Positions 1-8,160 of a stretch of 64,000 nucleotides of DNA are shown piece by piece. The stretch spans positions 2,976,001 through 3,040,000 of the forward strand of contig CP036279.1 in NCBI GenBank assembly GCA_007748055.1, read 5' to 3'. The position numbers and the translations under genes were made by a program. Under the pieces are notes generated by a model. It saw only the letters and a list, made by a program, of their open reading frames with translations. It was not told the DNA's origin and did not search any database. The stretch's first letter is position 1. Each line of letters opens with the position of its first letter. Source of the DNA: Kolteria novifilia (lineage in GTDB: Bacteria > Planctomycetota > Planctomycetia > Kolteriales > Kolteriaceae).

Positions 1-266
1 TCCTGCTGGACCCGGCGGCGCTCGGCGGCGTGCTCGGTCTCGAACTTGGTCCGTTCCTGTTGCTGCTTCTCGGCGAGCTTGTCCTTCTCGTGTTGGACGT
101 AGAAGGCGATCGTCTCGCGCGCCTTTTGCCGTTCGGCGTTGGCCTGTTCGCGTTCGGCCTCGGCTTCGCGCGGAATACGGTCTTCGGCGAGCGACCGACG
201 CCCGACGAGACGTTCGATCTGCTTGAGGAGGTTCTCGAGTTGCTGGTCGATCGGGAGCCCATTCAT
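1..266 (-). CDS. Coiled-coil N-terminus of a large protein, possibly an FtsK/SpoIIIE-type ATPase (partial)
   Basis: The gene starts at an ATG at 266 and runs off the left edge, so only about 88 residues are visible. The visible part begins MNGLPIDQQLENLLKQ and is rich in Glu, Arg, Lys, Gln and Ala, as expected for a long charged coiled coil. No membrane segment or catalytic motif can be seen. It is the last visible gene of a minus-strand cluster that contains a WXG100-like protein. In planctomycete genomes a large FtsK/SpoIIIE-domain protein with a coiled-coil start often follows such genes, which is the only reason for the ATPase suggestion. The start is likely but lacks a strong Shine-Dalgarno sequence. 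Confidence 0.45.
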   Translation of the reverse strand, partial: MNGLPIDQQLENLLKQIERLVGRRSLAEDRIPREAEAEREQANAERQKARETIAFYVQHEKDKLAEKQQQERTKFETEHAAERRRVQQ

Positions 267-314
267 CGCTGGCGACTTTCGGTCCGTTGGCAAGATCCCA
301 GGGTGTTCCACTCG

Positions 315-539
315 TCAGAAGGAATCTTGGCGGATCTGCTGTTGTGCTTTATCCAATACTTCGGCAAGTCGACGCATCGCGTTGAGCGTGCCGGTCACGT
401 GCTGGGCGTAGGGTTCGATGACATCCTCGCCGAACGAACGACTCGCCGGGTCGTCCCAGGTCTCACTGACGTCTTCCCAACGCGTCCGCAGGGTCTCGAA
501 CGCGTCACGCAGCTTGCCCGCTCCACCACTGAGATTCAT
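315..539 (-). CDS. Small helical WXG100-cluster protein, 74 aa
   Basis: This short protein (starts MNLSGGAGKLRDAFETLR) is predicted by eye to be mostly helical, with a central tryptophan-containing segment (RTRWEDVSETWDDPASRSF) between two amphipathic helices. That layout resembles ESX/WXG100 secretion substrates, although the exact WxG turn is not present. Its start codon overlaps the stop of the upstream 200-residue gene in an ATGA junction, so the two are translationally coupled. No signal peptide is visible, as is usual for substrates of type VII-like systems. The function is inferred from layout and neighbours. Confidence 0.6.
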   Translation of the reverse strand: MNLSGGAGKLRDAFETLRTRWEDVSETWDDPASRSFGEDVIEPYAQHVTGTLNAMRRLAEVLDKAQQQIRQDSF

Positions 540-1138
540 TCGGACTCCTTGGTCGGTTCATCCTCGTTGGCGGAAGGAGCCGGAGGACGGGGCTCCTCCG
601 ACTCGGTCACATCCTGACGCACGCTCGATAGAGAGCCGGCCCCCGAGGAGGAACGCACGTCGGGGGCTTGAATCGCCAAGTAGGCCTCCAGGGCCTCGAG
701 CATCCGCCCGAGCCGTTGCTCGGCCTCCGGTTGGTCCCGTTCGAGCACCTGTTCCATCCGACGGGCATGGGAATCATATTCACGGACGGCGTCTTGGACT
801 CGTCGTCCCCATTTCTGGACGACGACGATCATTTCCTCGGCCTCCTCGACGCGCTGCTTGGCTTTGCGGACCGCGGTCTGCTGCTCGCGGGCGGCTCCCT
901 CGGGGGCCGTGGTTTTCTTTCGGGCGAGATCGGCTTTCGCTTGAGCGAGCTTCTCTTGCCGCTGGCGCACTTGCCCTCGCCAGTAGCGAGGCTGGTCCTC
1001 GAGAATCCAGTCGAGAAAGCGGTTGAGTTCCATCCGCGCTTCCTCGAGCGCGGACCCGGCATCCTCCCCGAAGGTGACAAACGCGGAGCGGAAGACCTTC
1101 AGGGATTCGAAGGAGCGAACGTTGACGCCTTGGCTCAT
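536..1138 (-). CDS. Coiled-coil protein of a WXG100/type VII-like cluster, 200 aa
   Basis: The protein begins MSQGVNVRSFESLKVFRSAF and continues as a long charged helical region (about residues 25-160). Its C-terminal 40 residues are rich in Ser, Glu and Pro and are probably disordered. A repeated Trp pattern occurs (FLDWILEDQPRYWRGQVR). I recall similar proteins between a WXG100 gene and an FtsK-type ATPase in planctomycete genomes, but they have no assigned function. It starts 8 bases after the WXG100 gene ends and overlaps the next gene by 4 bases. A role as secreted helical substrate or substrate chaperone is inference. Confidence 0.7.
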   Translation of the reverse strand: MSQGVNVRSFESLKVFRSAFVTFGEDAGSALEEARMELNRFLDWILEDQPRYWRGQVRQRQEKLAQAKADLARKKTTAPEGAAREQQTAVRKAKQRVEEAEEMIVVVQKWGRRVQDAVREYDSHARRMEQVLERDQPEAEQRLGRMLEALEAYLAIQAPDVRSSSGAGSLSSVRQDVTESEEPRPPAPSANEDEPTKESE

Positions 1139-1146
1139 GGGGCTCG

Positions 1147-1419
1147 TTACCGTTGCTGGAGATAGTCGTCGGCGCGTTGGGCTTTGCGAAGCAGAAACGG
1201 AACGTGTTCGTCGGCCGCGTCCAGGAAGCGGTTGACGTCGCTGACGGTCCGCTCGAACTCGTCCATGAACTTCTGGTGTTCCTGGTCGCGCCAGGAGGCT
1301 CCCAGCGATTGGACTTGGGAATGGAGTCGTCCGATCTCTCCCCGGGTCATTTCGCTGAACTGCTTTAGTCGCTTCGCGAATCGTCGAACCTCTTCCGGGT
1401 CGACTACGGCTTGCGGCAT
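1147..1419 (-). CDS. WXG100-family-like (ESX) protein, 90 aa
   Basis: The length and helix-turn-helix layout match the WXG100 family of type VII secretion substrates. The central turn reads LGASWRDQEHQKF, a WxD variant of the canonical WxG. The helices before it (VDPEEVRRFAKRLKQF) and after it are amphipathic. The C-terminus ends DDYLQQR. I chose the ATG at 1419, preceded by GGAGATCGAGG, rather than an upstream in-frame ATG at 1470. It heads a four-gene minus-strand cluster. WXG100 proteins form helical hairpin dimers exported without a signal peptide by FtsK-type ATPases; that this one is exported is inference. Confidence 0.75.
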   Translation of the reverse strand: MPQAVVDPEEVRRFAKRLKQFSEMTRGEIGRLHSQVQSLGASWRDQEHQKFMDEFERTVSDVNRFLDAADEHVPFLLRKAQRADDYLQQR

Positions 1420-1881
1420 CCTCGATCTCCTCGCGTATGGATCCTTCGTCGGACCACCGAGCGACGACAAGCCCCTCGCTGGAGCAATACCGCCATCAAT
1501 TGTTCCAAACGTAAAACAAATCGCTCATCGACGCGCCTTCGGCCCACTATGAGAGTCTACCGGTGAACATAGCGACAGTAAAGTATCGAGCCCCAGGGGG
1601 TTGCGTCGTCCTTGCGAATCGGGCTTCGTCCCGTGCCGATTGACCCCGCGAGAACCGGCCAGTTCCGCTCTCGGTCGAATCGAGAATGCGCGCCAGAACG
1701 CTCGGTCCGCGTGCCGCCAGCGAGGGGCGGATTGGTATAACACTCGCGTTCGCGTTGCCGCCATGGGGGCCAGACTCCTAATCTTTCGGAACACGCGACG
1801 GAAGTGCGGACCGGGAGGAGCCGGTCGCGAGGACGTCAACGGACGGGATCGGTTCCCAGTAACAGAAGCGGTGAGGTTGGG
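1420..1881. other. Intergenic region between divergent WXG100 and murB genes
   Basis: This 462-base gap separates the minus-strand WXG100 cluster from the plus-strand murB-like gene, so promoters for both must lie here. Open frames crossing it continue into neighbouring genes in the wrong frame and show no protein family. I see no clear hairpin or repeat. Confidence 0.5.
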
Positions 1882-2760
1882 ATGAATGCTCTTGCGGACT
1901 TCGCGGAGATTGTCACGGAGGAACAGGCACTCGCGAAGCATACGAGCCTCGGGATCGGTGGACCGGCCGAGTACTTGGCCCGACCTCGCCAGATCGAGGA
2001 ACTGGCCAAACTTGTTCAAACGTGCCGCTCCGAGGGCATTCCCTTCGCCATCATGGGCGGGGGATCGAACTTGCTCGTTCCCGACGAGGGCGTTCGCGGC
2101 GTCGTCATCGCGTTGACCGAGCCGGCCTTTCGCGAGATCAGCGCGACCGGGACGACCATCAGGGCCGGGGCGGGAGCGTTGCTCTCGGACCTCATCGCCG
2201 AAGCCTCACGGGCGTCGGCGTCGGGTCTCGAAGTGCTCGTCGGGATTCCCGGAACCGTCGGCGGCGCGCTTCGCAAGAACGCCGGCGATCGGGGCGGGGA
2301 CGTCGGGCAGTACGTCAAGGAAGTCACTGTCATGCACGATGGGGGCGACGTCGTCGTTCGCGGTCGTGCCGACATCAGTTTCAGCTACGGGCAGAGCGAT
2401 CTCGACGATGCCCTGATCCTCGACGCCACGTTCGAACTGATCGAGGACAACCAGGATCAGATCGTTCGCCGCATCAAGAAGCTTTGGATCTCGAAAAAGG
2501 CGACCCAGCCCTTCGGATTCCAAGCGGCGGGGTACATTTTCCGCGACCCACGTGGTCAAAGCGCGGTCGAGTTGATCGATCGGGTCTCGCTTCGCGGCAC
2601 GCGTGTGGGGGGCGCCGAGTTGTCCGAACGCGATCCGCGCTTCATTGTCGCCCACGATCCTTGCAGTAGTCGGGATGTGCTTCGACTCATCGACTTGGTT
2701 CGCAGTCGCGTCGCGGAGGTGACCGGCGTCAGCCTCGAATTGCAAATCGACGTTTGGTAG
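1882..2760 (+). CDS. murB: MurB homologue (UDP-N-acetylenolpyruvoylglucosamine reductase family) with altered active site
   Basis: MurB reduces UDP-GlcNAc-enolpyruvate to UDP-MurNAc with FAD and NADPH in cytoplasmic peptidoglycan synthesis. The FAD-binding pieces are clear: TSLGIGG (21-27), MGGGSNLLVPDEG (58-70) and GIPGTVGGALRKNAG (121-135). The C-terminal part matches the family (FRDPRGQSAVELID, then GGAELSERDPRFIVAH). However, the catalytic proton-donor Ser/Cys of the GS.FKNP motif is Tyr218 in AAGYIFRDP, and the family Tyr-Arg pair reads Tyr169-Gly170 (FSYGQSDL). The start at 1882 follows GAGGTTGGG. At 292 residues it is near normal length. It may be a divergent paralogue rather than the essential enzyme, so the gene symbol denotes family only. 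Confidence 0.8.
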   Translation: MNALADFAEIVTEEQALAKHTSLGIGGPAEYLARPRQIEELAKLVQTCRSEGIPFAIMGGGSNLLVPDEGVRGVVIALTEPAFREISATGTTIRAGAGALLSDLIAEASRASASGLEVLVGIPGTVGGALRKNAGDRGGDVGQYVKEVTVMHDGGDVVVRGRADISFSYGQSDLDDALILDATFELIEDNQDQIVRRIKKLWISKKATQPFGFQAAGYIFRDPRGQSAVELIDRVSLRGTRVGGAELSERDPRFIVAHDPCSSRDVLRLIDLVRSRVAEVTGVSLELQIDVW

Positions 2761-2925
2761 ATCGCATCCCATCCGCCGTCGAGTGGGCCTGCGGCCCATG
2801 ACGCATTGGGAGAGTCGTTTGCGAACTGATTGGGCAAGGAGTGTTCGCAGGCAAGATCCTAAGGGGACGCAGGTTGTGGTATCTGTTGCCCCCTCATTCC
2901 TATCGACTGTGTCCGATCCCCTAGG

Positions 2926-3682
2926 CCGCGAAGCGGCGGAGTTTAATAGCCAGGGGTGGTAACCCCCTGGTAAGGAAGCAAGTCGATTCACGAAGCCCCG
3001 TAGGGGCGCAGGTCATTCGACGGTAACCGTCGCGACCTTCGGGGCTCGATCCAAATCATTCGTTCTGCATCCCTCTTGAGCCGCGAAGCGGCGGAGTTTA
3101 ATAGCCAGGGGTGGCAACCCCTGGTAAGGAAGCAAGTCGATTCACGAAGCCCCGTAGGGGCGCAGGTCATTCGACGGTAACCGTCGCGACCTTCGGGGCT
3201 CGATCCAAATCATTCGTTCTGCATCCCTCTTGAGCCGCGAAGCGGCGGAGTTTAATAGCCAGGGGTGGTAACCCCTGGTAAGGAAGCAAGTCGATTCACG
3301 AACCCCCGTAGGGGCAAAGGTCATTCGACGGTAACCGTCGCGACCTTCGGGGCTCGATCCAAATCATTCGTTCTGCATCCCTCTTGAGCCGCGAAGCGGC
3401 GGAGTTTAATAGCCAGGGGTGGTAACCCCTGGTAAGGAAGCAAGTCGATTCACGAACCCCCGTAGGGGCGCAGGTCATTCGACGGTAACCGTCGCGACCT
3501 TCGGGGCTCGATCCAAATCCTTCGTTCTGCATCCCTCTTGAGCCGCGAAGCGGCGGAGTTTAATAGCCAGGGGTGGCAACCCCTGGTAAGGAAGCAAGTC
3601 GATTCACGAAGCCCCGTAGGGGCGCAGGTCATTCGAAGGTAACCGTCGCGACCTTCGGGGCTCGATCCAAATCCTTCGTTCA
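2926..3682. repeat. Five tandem copies of a 154-bp intergenic repeat
   Basis: Units begin with CCGCGAAGCGGCGG at 2926, 3081, 3235, 3389 and 3543, a spacing of 155 then 154, 154 and 154 bases. Each unit holds several small hairpins: CCGC/GCGG around GAAG, CCAGGGGT with ACCCCTGG, and a GCCCC/GGGGC pair. Copies differ by only a few bases, so amplification is recent. Spurious minus-strand frames of 60-78 codons read through them. Related half-units recur at 58091-58424. Confidence 0.9.
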
Positions 3683-3882
3683 CCTAACCTGCGCTGCTCC
3701 GCAGCTGATGCATTGCCGATCTACTTTTCTAATTCTCCGGGGGCGGCGCCCCCTTCCGTGGTGACGTTGAAAGGGTTGGCAACGGAGCAACCTGGGCTGG
3801 CCAAGAGTAGGGTGGGCCTGCGGCGAACCATCTTGTTCTTGCGTGCTTCGTACGCCCAGGCGAAAGAAAATTTCCCTCACCC

Positions 3883-3916
3883 CCAGGCCCCTCTCCCGAG
3901 TGGGAGAGAGGCCTGG
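3883..3916. repeat. Long hairpin between murB repeats and the PQQ-propeller gene
   Basis: The arms CCAGGCC and GGCCTGG enclose inner arms CTCTCCC and GGGAGAG with a three- or four-base loop and one mismatch. It lies about 50 bases past the 3' end of the minus-strand propeller gene and could end transcription, but no T-run follows. The inner part belongs to the CTCTCCC/GGGAGAG hairpin family also seen near 29200 and 38600. Confidence 0.55.
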
Positions 3917-3964
3917 TAAGCGGGTGGGTCTTGAGCAACCACGAAGGTTGGCCAGACGGACCTC

Positions 3965-5446
3965 CTACTTGCCGCCTTCATTCCCGATGCAGTACAGGAA
4001 GTTGGCGCCGCGGAGATAGAGCTTGCCGCCGGCGAAGGCTGGTGTCGACCAGAACTGCTCGTCGATCGGATTGGTGTCGACAATCGTGAGATCGTCACCC
4101 GGCTCGATGACGTGGGTCGTCCCCGAATCGTCGAGGGCGAAGACTTTGCCGTCGTGGGTCCAGGGCGAAGACCAAAAGGCCGCCGCCTTGGGAACCCGTT
4201 TGCGGAACAGGACCTCTCCCGTCTTCTCGTCGATGCAACTGACCAGACCGCTGCGGCGTTCGAAGAGGTAGATACGGCCGTCGCAAATGACCGGCGAGGC
4301 CATCTGGATTCCCGAACGATCACACACCCATGCGATGTCCTTGCTATTGGTCGCGCCACCGGAAGGGGTGATGTCGCCCTTGGCGCCGGCATTGACGGCG
4401 AAGAGGAAGCCGCCCCCATCGTCGGATCCACCCCGGTTGCGATGCTCGGTGCCGACGTAGAGCCGATCGCCGTGAGCGAGGGGCGTCGCGGAGCTACGTC
4501 CTTTTTGCATGTCGAGCTGCCAGAGGAGTTTACCCGTGGCGGGATCGTAGGAGCGGCAGAACTGTCCGCCGGTCACCAGTTCGGTTCCCTTGCTGTTCTC
4601 CCAGATGATCGGGCTGCTGTACTGCGACGGCTCGTCACGCGAGACGCGCCAAATCTCTTCGCCGGTCTTCGCGTCGAGGGCGATGAGGAAGGATTGCTCC
4701 TCGTTGTCGATTTGAAGAAAGACGTTGCCGTCGTGGAGAACGGGCGAACTCGCCGTCCCCCAGCCCGCGCGCATTTGGTAGTTTCCGAGATCCTTTTTCC
4801 ACAGCGGTTTGCCGTCGACGTCGTAGGCGTAGAGCCCCGTCATGCCGAAGTAGGCGATCACCCGCTCGCCGTCGGTGACGGGTGTCTCGGTCGCGTAGGT
4901 GTTGGTCTGGTGGCGTGGCAGCGGGGGTTTGCCTTCGCGGGCGACTTCCTTCCAAAGGAGTTTGCCGGTGTTGGCATCGAGGCAATAAATCTCCCAGCGA
5001 TACTTGGTCTGGGTCAGGTCGGGACCGCCGTAGCCGCCTCCTCGACGCGAGCGGCCTCGTCCGCCTCTTCCTTTGGCACGTTCGCCCCCTTTTCCGTCCG
5101 GAGGACCTCGACGCCCTTTCGCGTCGCCTTCGGGACGGCGACCCTTGCCTTCGGCTCTCTCGCGTCGTTCGCGTGGTGCCGCTGCTTGCTCAGTCGGCTT
5201 GCTTTCGGGAATCGCCGCCGTGATGAAGACTTTGTCGCCCCAAATCACGGGGCAGGACCATCCTTCGCCCGGCACGTCGAACTTCCAGAGGACGTTCTTC
5301 TCGGCGTCCCAGTCGACGGGAACCTTCTCTCCGACGACGACGCCGTCACTGGACGGTCCGCGAAACTGGGGCCAATTCTCCGTCGGCGCGTTTCCGACAA
5401 CCAGTAGCAGACTCAGCGCAGCCATGCCGCTTGATGTCCCAATCAT
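3965..5446 (-). CDS. Secreted PQQ-binding-like beta-propeller protein, 493 aa
   Basis: The N-terminus has a signal-like hydrophobic stretch (residues 7-19) followed by the planctomycete hallmark ENWPQFRGPSSDG. Repeated beta-propeller blades follow, with motifs such as NTGKLLWKE, DGKPLWKKDLG, TGEEIWRVS and TGKLLWQLDM. A low-complexity Arg/Gly/Lys insert sits at about residues 85-140. The start at 5446 is preceded by GGAGGAAGGA. Such proteins resemble the propeller of quinoprotein dehydrogenases and BamB but generally lack proven enzyme activity. It follows the sulfatase gene by 57 bases on the same strand and may be co-transcribed with it. The substrate is unknown. Confidence 0.9.
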   Translation of the reverse strand: MIGTSSGMAALSLLLVVGNAPTENWPQFRGPSSDGVVVGEKVPVDWDAEKNVLWKFDVPGEGWSCPVIWGDKVFITAAIPESKPTEQAAAPRERRERAEGKGRRPEGDAKGRRGPPDGKGGERAKGRGGRGRSRRGGGYGGPDLTQTKYRWEIYCLDANTGKLLWKEVAREGKPPLPRHQTNTYATETPVTDGERVIAYFGMTGLYAYDVDGKPLWKKDLGNYQMRAGWGTASSPVLHDGNVFLQIDNEEQSFLIALDAKTGEEIWRVSRDEPSQYSSPIIWENSKGTELVTGGQFCRSYDPATGKLLWQLDMQKGRSSATPLAHGDRLYVGTEHRNRGGSDDGGGFLFAVNAGAKGDITPSGGATNSKDIAWVCDRSGIQMASPVICDGRIYLFERRSGLVSCIDEKTGEVLFRKRVPKAAAFWSSPWTHDGKVFALDDSGTTHVIEPGDDLTIVDTNPIDEQFWSTPAFAGGKLYLRGANFLYCIGNEGGK

Positions 5447-5503
5447 TCCTTCCTCCGGGTTGGGGATGCGAACTCTTCCGACGAACTTCCTACTCGGCGC
5501 CGG

Positions 5504-7036
5504 TCACGTCCGGCTACGACCACGATCGATAAGCTCCTGAAGCCGGGCATCGAGCCGTTTGGCGATCTCGGGATGCTCGTCGATGACGTTGTGTTGCTCA
5601 CTAGGGTCCCTTTCGAGGTTGAAGAGGAACGTCTCGGTGGTCGCCTTCTTTCCTTTGCCGACCCGGCCTCGAAGGAGCTTCCAGTCACCCTCGCGCAGGG
5701 CCATGCCGGTGCGACCATTGCCTTGCTGAATGAGGTGGTCGCGCCCTTCGGCTCCCTCTTTCCCGAGCATCGCTCCTATCACGTCGAAGCTGTCGGGAAA
5801 AGCGTCACTGGAAGGCTCGACGCCGACGAGCGACGCGAGGCTTGACGGAAGATCGATCGTGCAGACCACCTCGTCCGACGTGCCCGGCTTGATGGTTCCC
5901 GGCCAGCGAGTGATGAAGGGCGTTCGGGTACCCCCTTCGAAGATCGTGTATTTCCCGCCGCGGTAGGGGCCGGCGGGTTGGTGTGCGCCGAGCTTTTCGA
6001 CCGCGCCGTCCTTGTAGCCATCATCGAGAACCGGCCCGTTGTCGCTACAGAAGACGACGAGGGTGTTTTCGGCGAGGCCCAAGCGGTCGAGCGTCGCGAG
6101 GAGTTCCCCGACGCACCAGTCGAGCTGGGCGATCGCGTCGCCCCGGTAGCCGAGGGAGGTCTTGCCCTGGAACCGTTCGTGAGGCATGCGTGGGACGTGC
6201 AAGTCGTGGGAGGCGAAGAAGAGGAAGAAGGGTTCGTCCTTGTGCTCCTCGATCCAGCGGACCGATTGCTTGACCCATTCGTCGGCAAGGTCCTCGTCGC
6301 GCCAGCGGGCCGCGTGCCCCCCCGTGAAATAGCCGATTCGGCCGATGCCGTTGTGGACGGTGTGATTGTGGCCGCGGCTCCAGTCCATTTTGAGCTGATC
6401 GCGGATTGTGACGCCGGTCGGGTGATCGGGACTCGGCTTCTTGTTGCCAACCCAGAGCGGGTCCTTGGGGTCCAGATTCACGACGCGGTGGTTTTCGACA
6501 TAAACCGATGGGACGCGATCGTTCGTGGTCGGCAGCAAGTAGCAGTAGTCGAAACCGATCTCGTTCGGGCCGGGCTTGAGCTGGCCGTTCCAGTCGGGCT
6601 TGGGCGGTTTTCCCAGCCCGAGGTGCCACTTGCCGATAACGGCGGTCTTGTAGCCGGCTTGCTGGAACATCGAGGCGACCGTCGGCGTTCCCGGTTGGAT
6701 CAGCGCCGCGGCGTTGGGAGGGGCGATTCCCGTTCCCGGTTGCCGAAAAGCGTACTTGCCCGTCAAGAACGAGAACCGGGTTGGCGTGCAAGTCGAGGCG
6801 GAGCAGTAGCCGTCGGTGAAGCGGATACCTTCCTTGGCGAGCCGATCGATGTTGGGCGTCTCGAGTTCCGTCGCCCCGTAGCAGGAGACATCGCCGTAGC
6901 CGAGATCGTCCGCCATGATGACGATGACGTTCGGCGGCCGCGACTGATCGGGTTGCTTCGGCGGTTCTCCGACGAGTGTCGAAGTCATACCGAGCAAACC
7001 GAAGAGCGAAAAGAGAGAGCGTTTCCAAATGGTCAC
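5504..7036 (-). CDS. Secreted sulfatase (formylglycine-dependent), about 510 aa
   Basis: Sulfatases hydrolyse sulfate esters, often on algal polysaccharides in planctomycetes. The metal site begins IVIMADDLGYGD. The formylglycine motif reads STCTPTRFSFLTG, where the Cys would be oxidised by a formylglycine-generating enzyme or anSME. Further family motifs are GKWHLG, HDLHVP and CSDNGP. A signal peptide follows a GTG at 7036 (TIWKRSLFSLFGLLGM), with AAGGA upstream. An in-frame ATG at 7084 would add 16 hydrophilic residues and is less likely. The C-terminus (ALREGDWKLL, then RDPSEQHNV) is complete. The closest family is the arylsulfatase A type (S1), by motif only; the natural substrate cannot be read. 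Confidence 0.92.
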   Translation of the reverse strand: MTIWKRSLFSLFGLLGMTSTLVGEPPKQPDQSRPPNVIVIMADDLGYGDVSCYGATELETPNIDRLAKEGIRFTDGYCSASTCTPTRFSFLTGKYAFRQPGTGIAPPNAAALIQPGTPTVASMFQQAGYKTAVIGKWHLGLGKPPKPDWNGQLKPGPNEIGFDYCYLLPTTNDRVPSVYVENHRVVNLDPKDPLWVGNKKPSPDHPTGVTIRDQLKMDWSRGHNHTVHNGIGRIGYFTGGHAARWRDEDLADEWVKQSVRWIEEHKDEPFFLFFASHDLHVPRMPHERFQGKTSLGYRGDAIAQLDWCVGELLATLDRLGLAENTLVVFCSDNGPVLDDGYKDGAVEKLGAHQPAGPYRGGKYTIFEGGTRTPFITRWPGTIKPGTSDEVVCTIDLPSSLASLVGVEPSSDAFPDSFDVIGAMLGKEGAEGRDHLIQQGNGRTGMALREGDWKLLRGRVGKGKKATTETFLFNLERDPSEQHNVIDEHPEIAKRLDARLQELIDRGRSRT

Positions 7037-7342
7037 GGGCCAGTCCTTGTTCCTGCATTCTCCGGCGAAGTCGCAGCCCGACATTGTACTGCCAACGCGT
7101 CTGGTTCATCCACAGTCGCCCGATTGAGGGGGGCGCGAGTTGCGCTTGCGAGAAGGGACGAGCATCTCGTCCTAGAATAGGGAGAGACTGGGGGCGTCAG
7201 CGCGCGGCGCCGCCAACCACGTCATCACGCATCGACAAGTCCGTTCGCAACGCGTCCGTTCGGGACGCGTCCGATTCCGGGGGGACCGCCGCCAACGCGA
7301 CGCGGAGTCTGTAGAATAGACTCAGATTGGGAGGGAACTGCG
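7037..7342. other. Divergent intergenic region with a small hairpin
   Basis: This gap lies between the minus-strand sulfatase and the plus-strand small membrane protein and must hold both promoters. A perfect 7-bp hairpin (CGCGTCC, loop GTTCG, GGACGCG) lies at 7251-7269. The role of the hairpin is unknown. Confidence 0.4.
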
Positions 7343-7702
7343 ATGTGTCCGCACCGTTTTCACCTCGTCCCGGCACTGGGGTCGGTGGCCTCGGTCGCGA
7401 CCGGAGCGGGGATCTACGCCATCGCGATGGCTCCGGAGTCGACTTGGCATTGGCAAGTCCTGGGCGCGACGGTTGGCCTCGCCGCGGTGGGCGGTTTGTT
7501 GATCGCGGTCGGCATGATCGTCGGAGGCGTGACCGTATCCGCGGCGTTCCGGTACGTCAATGACCTGGGGGACAATGAGTTAGGTCGGCAAGCTGCCATG
7601 CGACGGCGGCCGCGCGAGCGAAGCCGCTTCATGAATTCCTCCAGCGTCGCGTCGCGGGCGAGTTTGCCGACGATGACGTCTCAAACCGCTCGTAGCCGCT
7701 AG
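7343..7702 (+). CDS. Small membrane protein of unknown function, 119 aa
   Basis: The ATG at 7343 follows a strong GGGAGGG eight bases upstream. Two likely membrane segments are seen, at about residues 11-29 and 38-66, followed by a basic tail rich in Arg and Ser. I recognise no family. The stop codon TAG at 7700-7702 is formed by the first three bases of a 164-bp inverted-repeat element, so the native C-terminus may have been replaced when the element inserted. This would explain the low-complexity Arg/Ser tail. Confidence 0.5.
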   Translation: MCPHRFHLVPALGSVASVATGAGIYAIAMAPESTWHWQVLGATVGLAAVGGLLIAVGMIVGGVTVSAAFRYVNDLGDNELGRQAAMRRRPRERSRFMNSSSVASRASLPTMTSQTARSR

Positions 7703-7863
7703 GCTTCATCTCAACCGTTGATCGTCGGCCCGAGGCTCAGCGAGTTGGTGCGGGATGAGAAGGTCGAAGCAGGTGAATCCGCTGGATTCGTCGATACAGA
7801 CCGACCAAGTCCAGCGCCGACGCAGCCAGCCGAAGCCAGGGCTGCCTCTTGAGATGCAGCCTA
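7700..7863 (-). mobile_element. MITE-like element, copy A (164 bp)
   Basis: The element begins TAGGCTTCATCTCAA and ends TTGAGATGCAGCCTA, giving imperfect terminal inverted repeats of about 15 bp. Its interior is the reverse complement of the copy at 26896-27059, which is also exactly 164 bp. It encodes no protein. Size, inverted termini and dispersed copies fit a miniature inverted-repeat transposable element; the mobilising transposase is not in the window. Confidence 0.75.
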
Positions 7864-7867
7864 CAGC

Positions 7868-7978
7868 CTAATACCACGGCCTTTCCATCGAGTAGACGAG
7901 CAGAAAGAGAACGACCAAGAGCACCACGAGAAAGGCGATCGACGTGTTCGAAGCGTCGATGACGTCTTCGATATTCAT
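7868..7978 (-). CDS. Very small single-span membrane protein, 36 aa
   Basis: From the ATG at 7978 the product is a short acidic N-terminus (MNIEDVIDASNTS), one strongly hydrophobic helix (about residues 14-29) and the tail YSMERPWY. A GGGGAAG lies nine bases upstream. Longer in-frame starts up to 8050 would add a polar segment without a better ribosome site. I know no family. It could be a membrane microprotein, with the hydrophobic helix and ribosome site as the only evidence. Confidence 0.4.
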   Translation of the reverse strand: MNIEDVIDASNTSIAFLVVLLVVLFLLVYSMERPWY

Positions 7979-8160
7979 CTGTCCACTTCCCCACACGACG
8001 GATTCGGGGTATCCAAGTAAGAGAGAGCCACGATTGGCCCCGACGGCCAATCCCGGAAACGTCGCTTCCGTTCAACGGGGAGGACTCGGGCCAAAGTTGG
8101 TCCGCCGGGGCTTGAAACCATGTCGCAAGCGAGTATGATTTAACGCTTTGCGGCTCTAAA

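Noticed and set aside
2988-3683. Row of 60-78 codon frames with a shared HPWLLNSAASR motif
   Set aside because: They are produced by the 154-bp repeat read on the minus strand; the same peptide appears again from the repeat at 58091. They are not genes.
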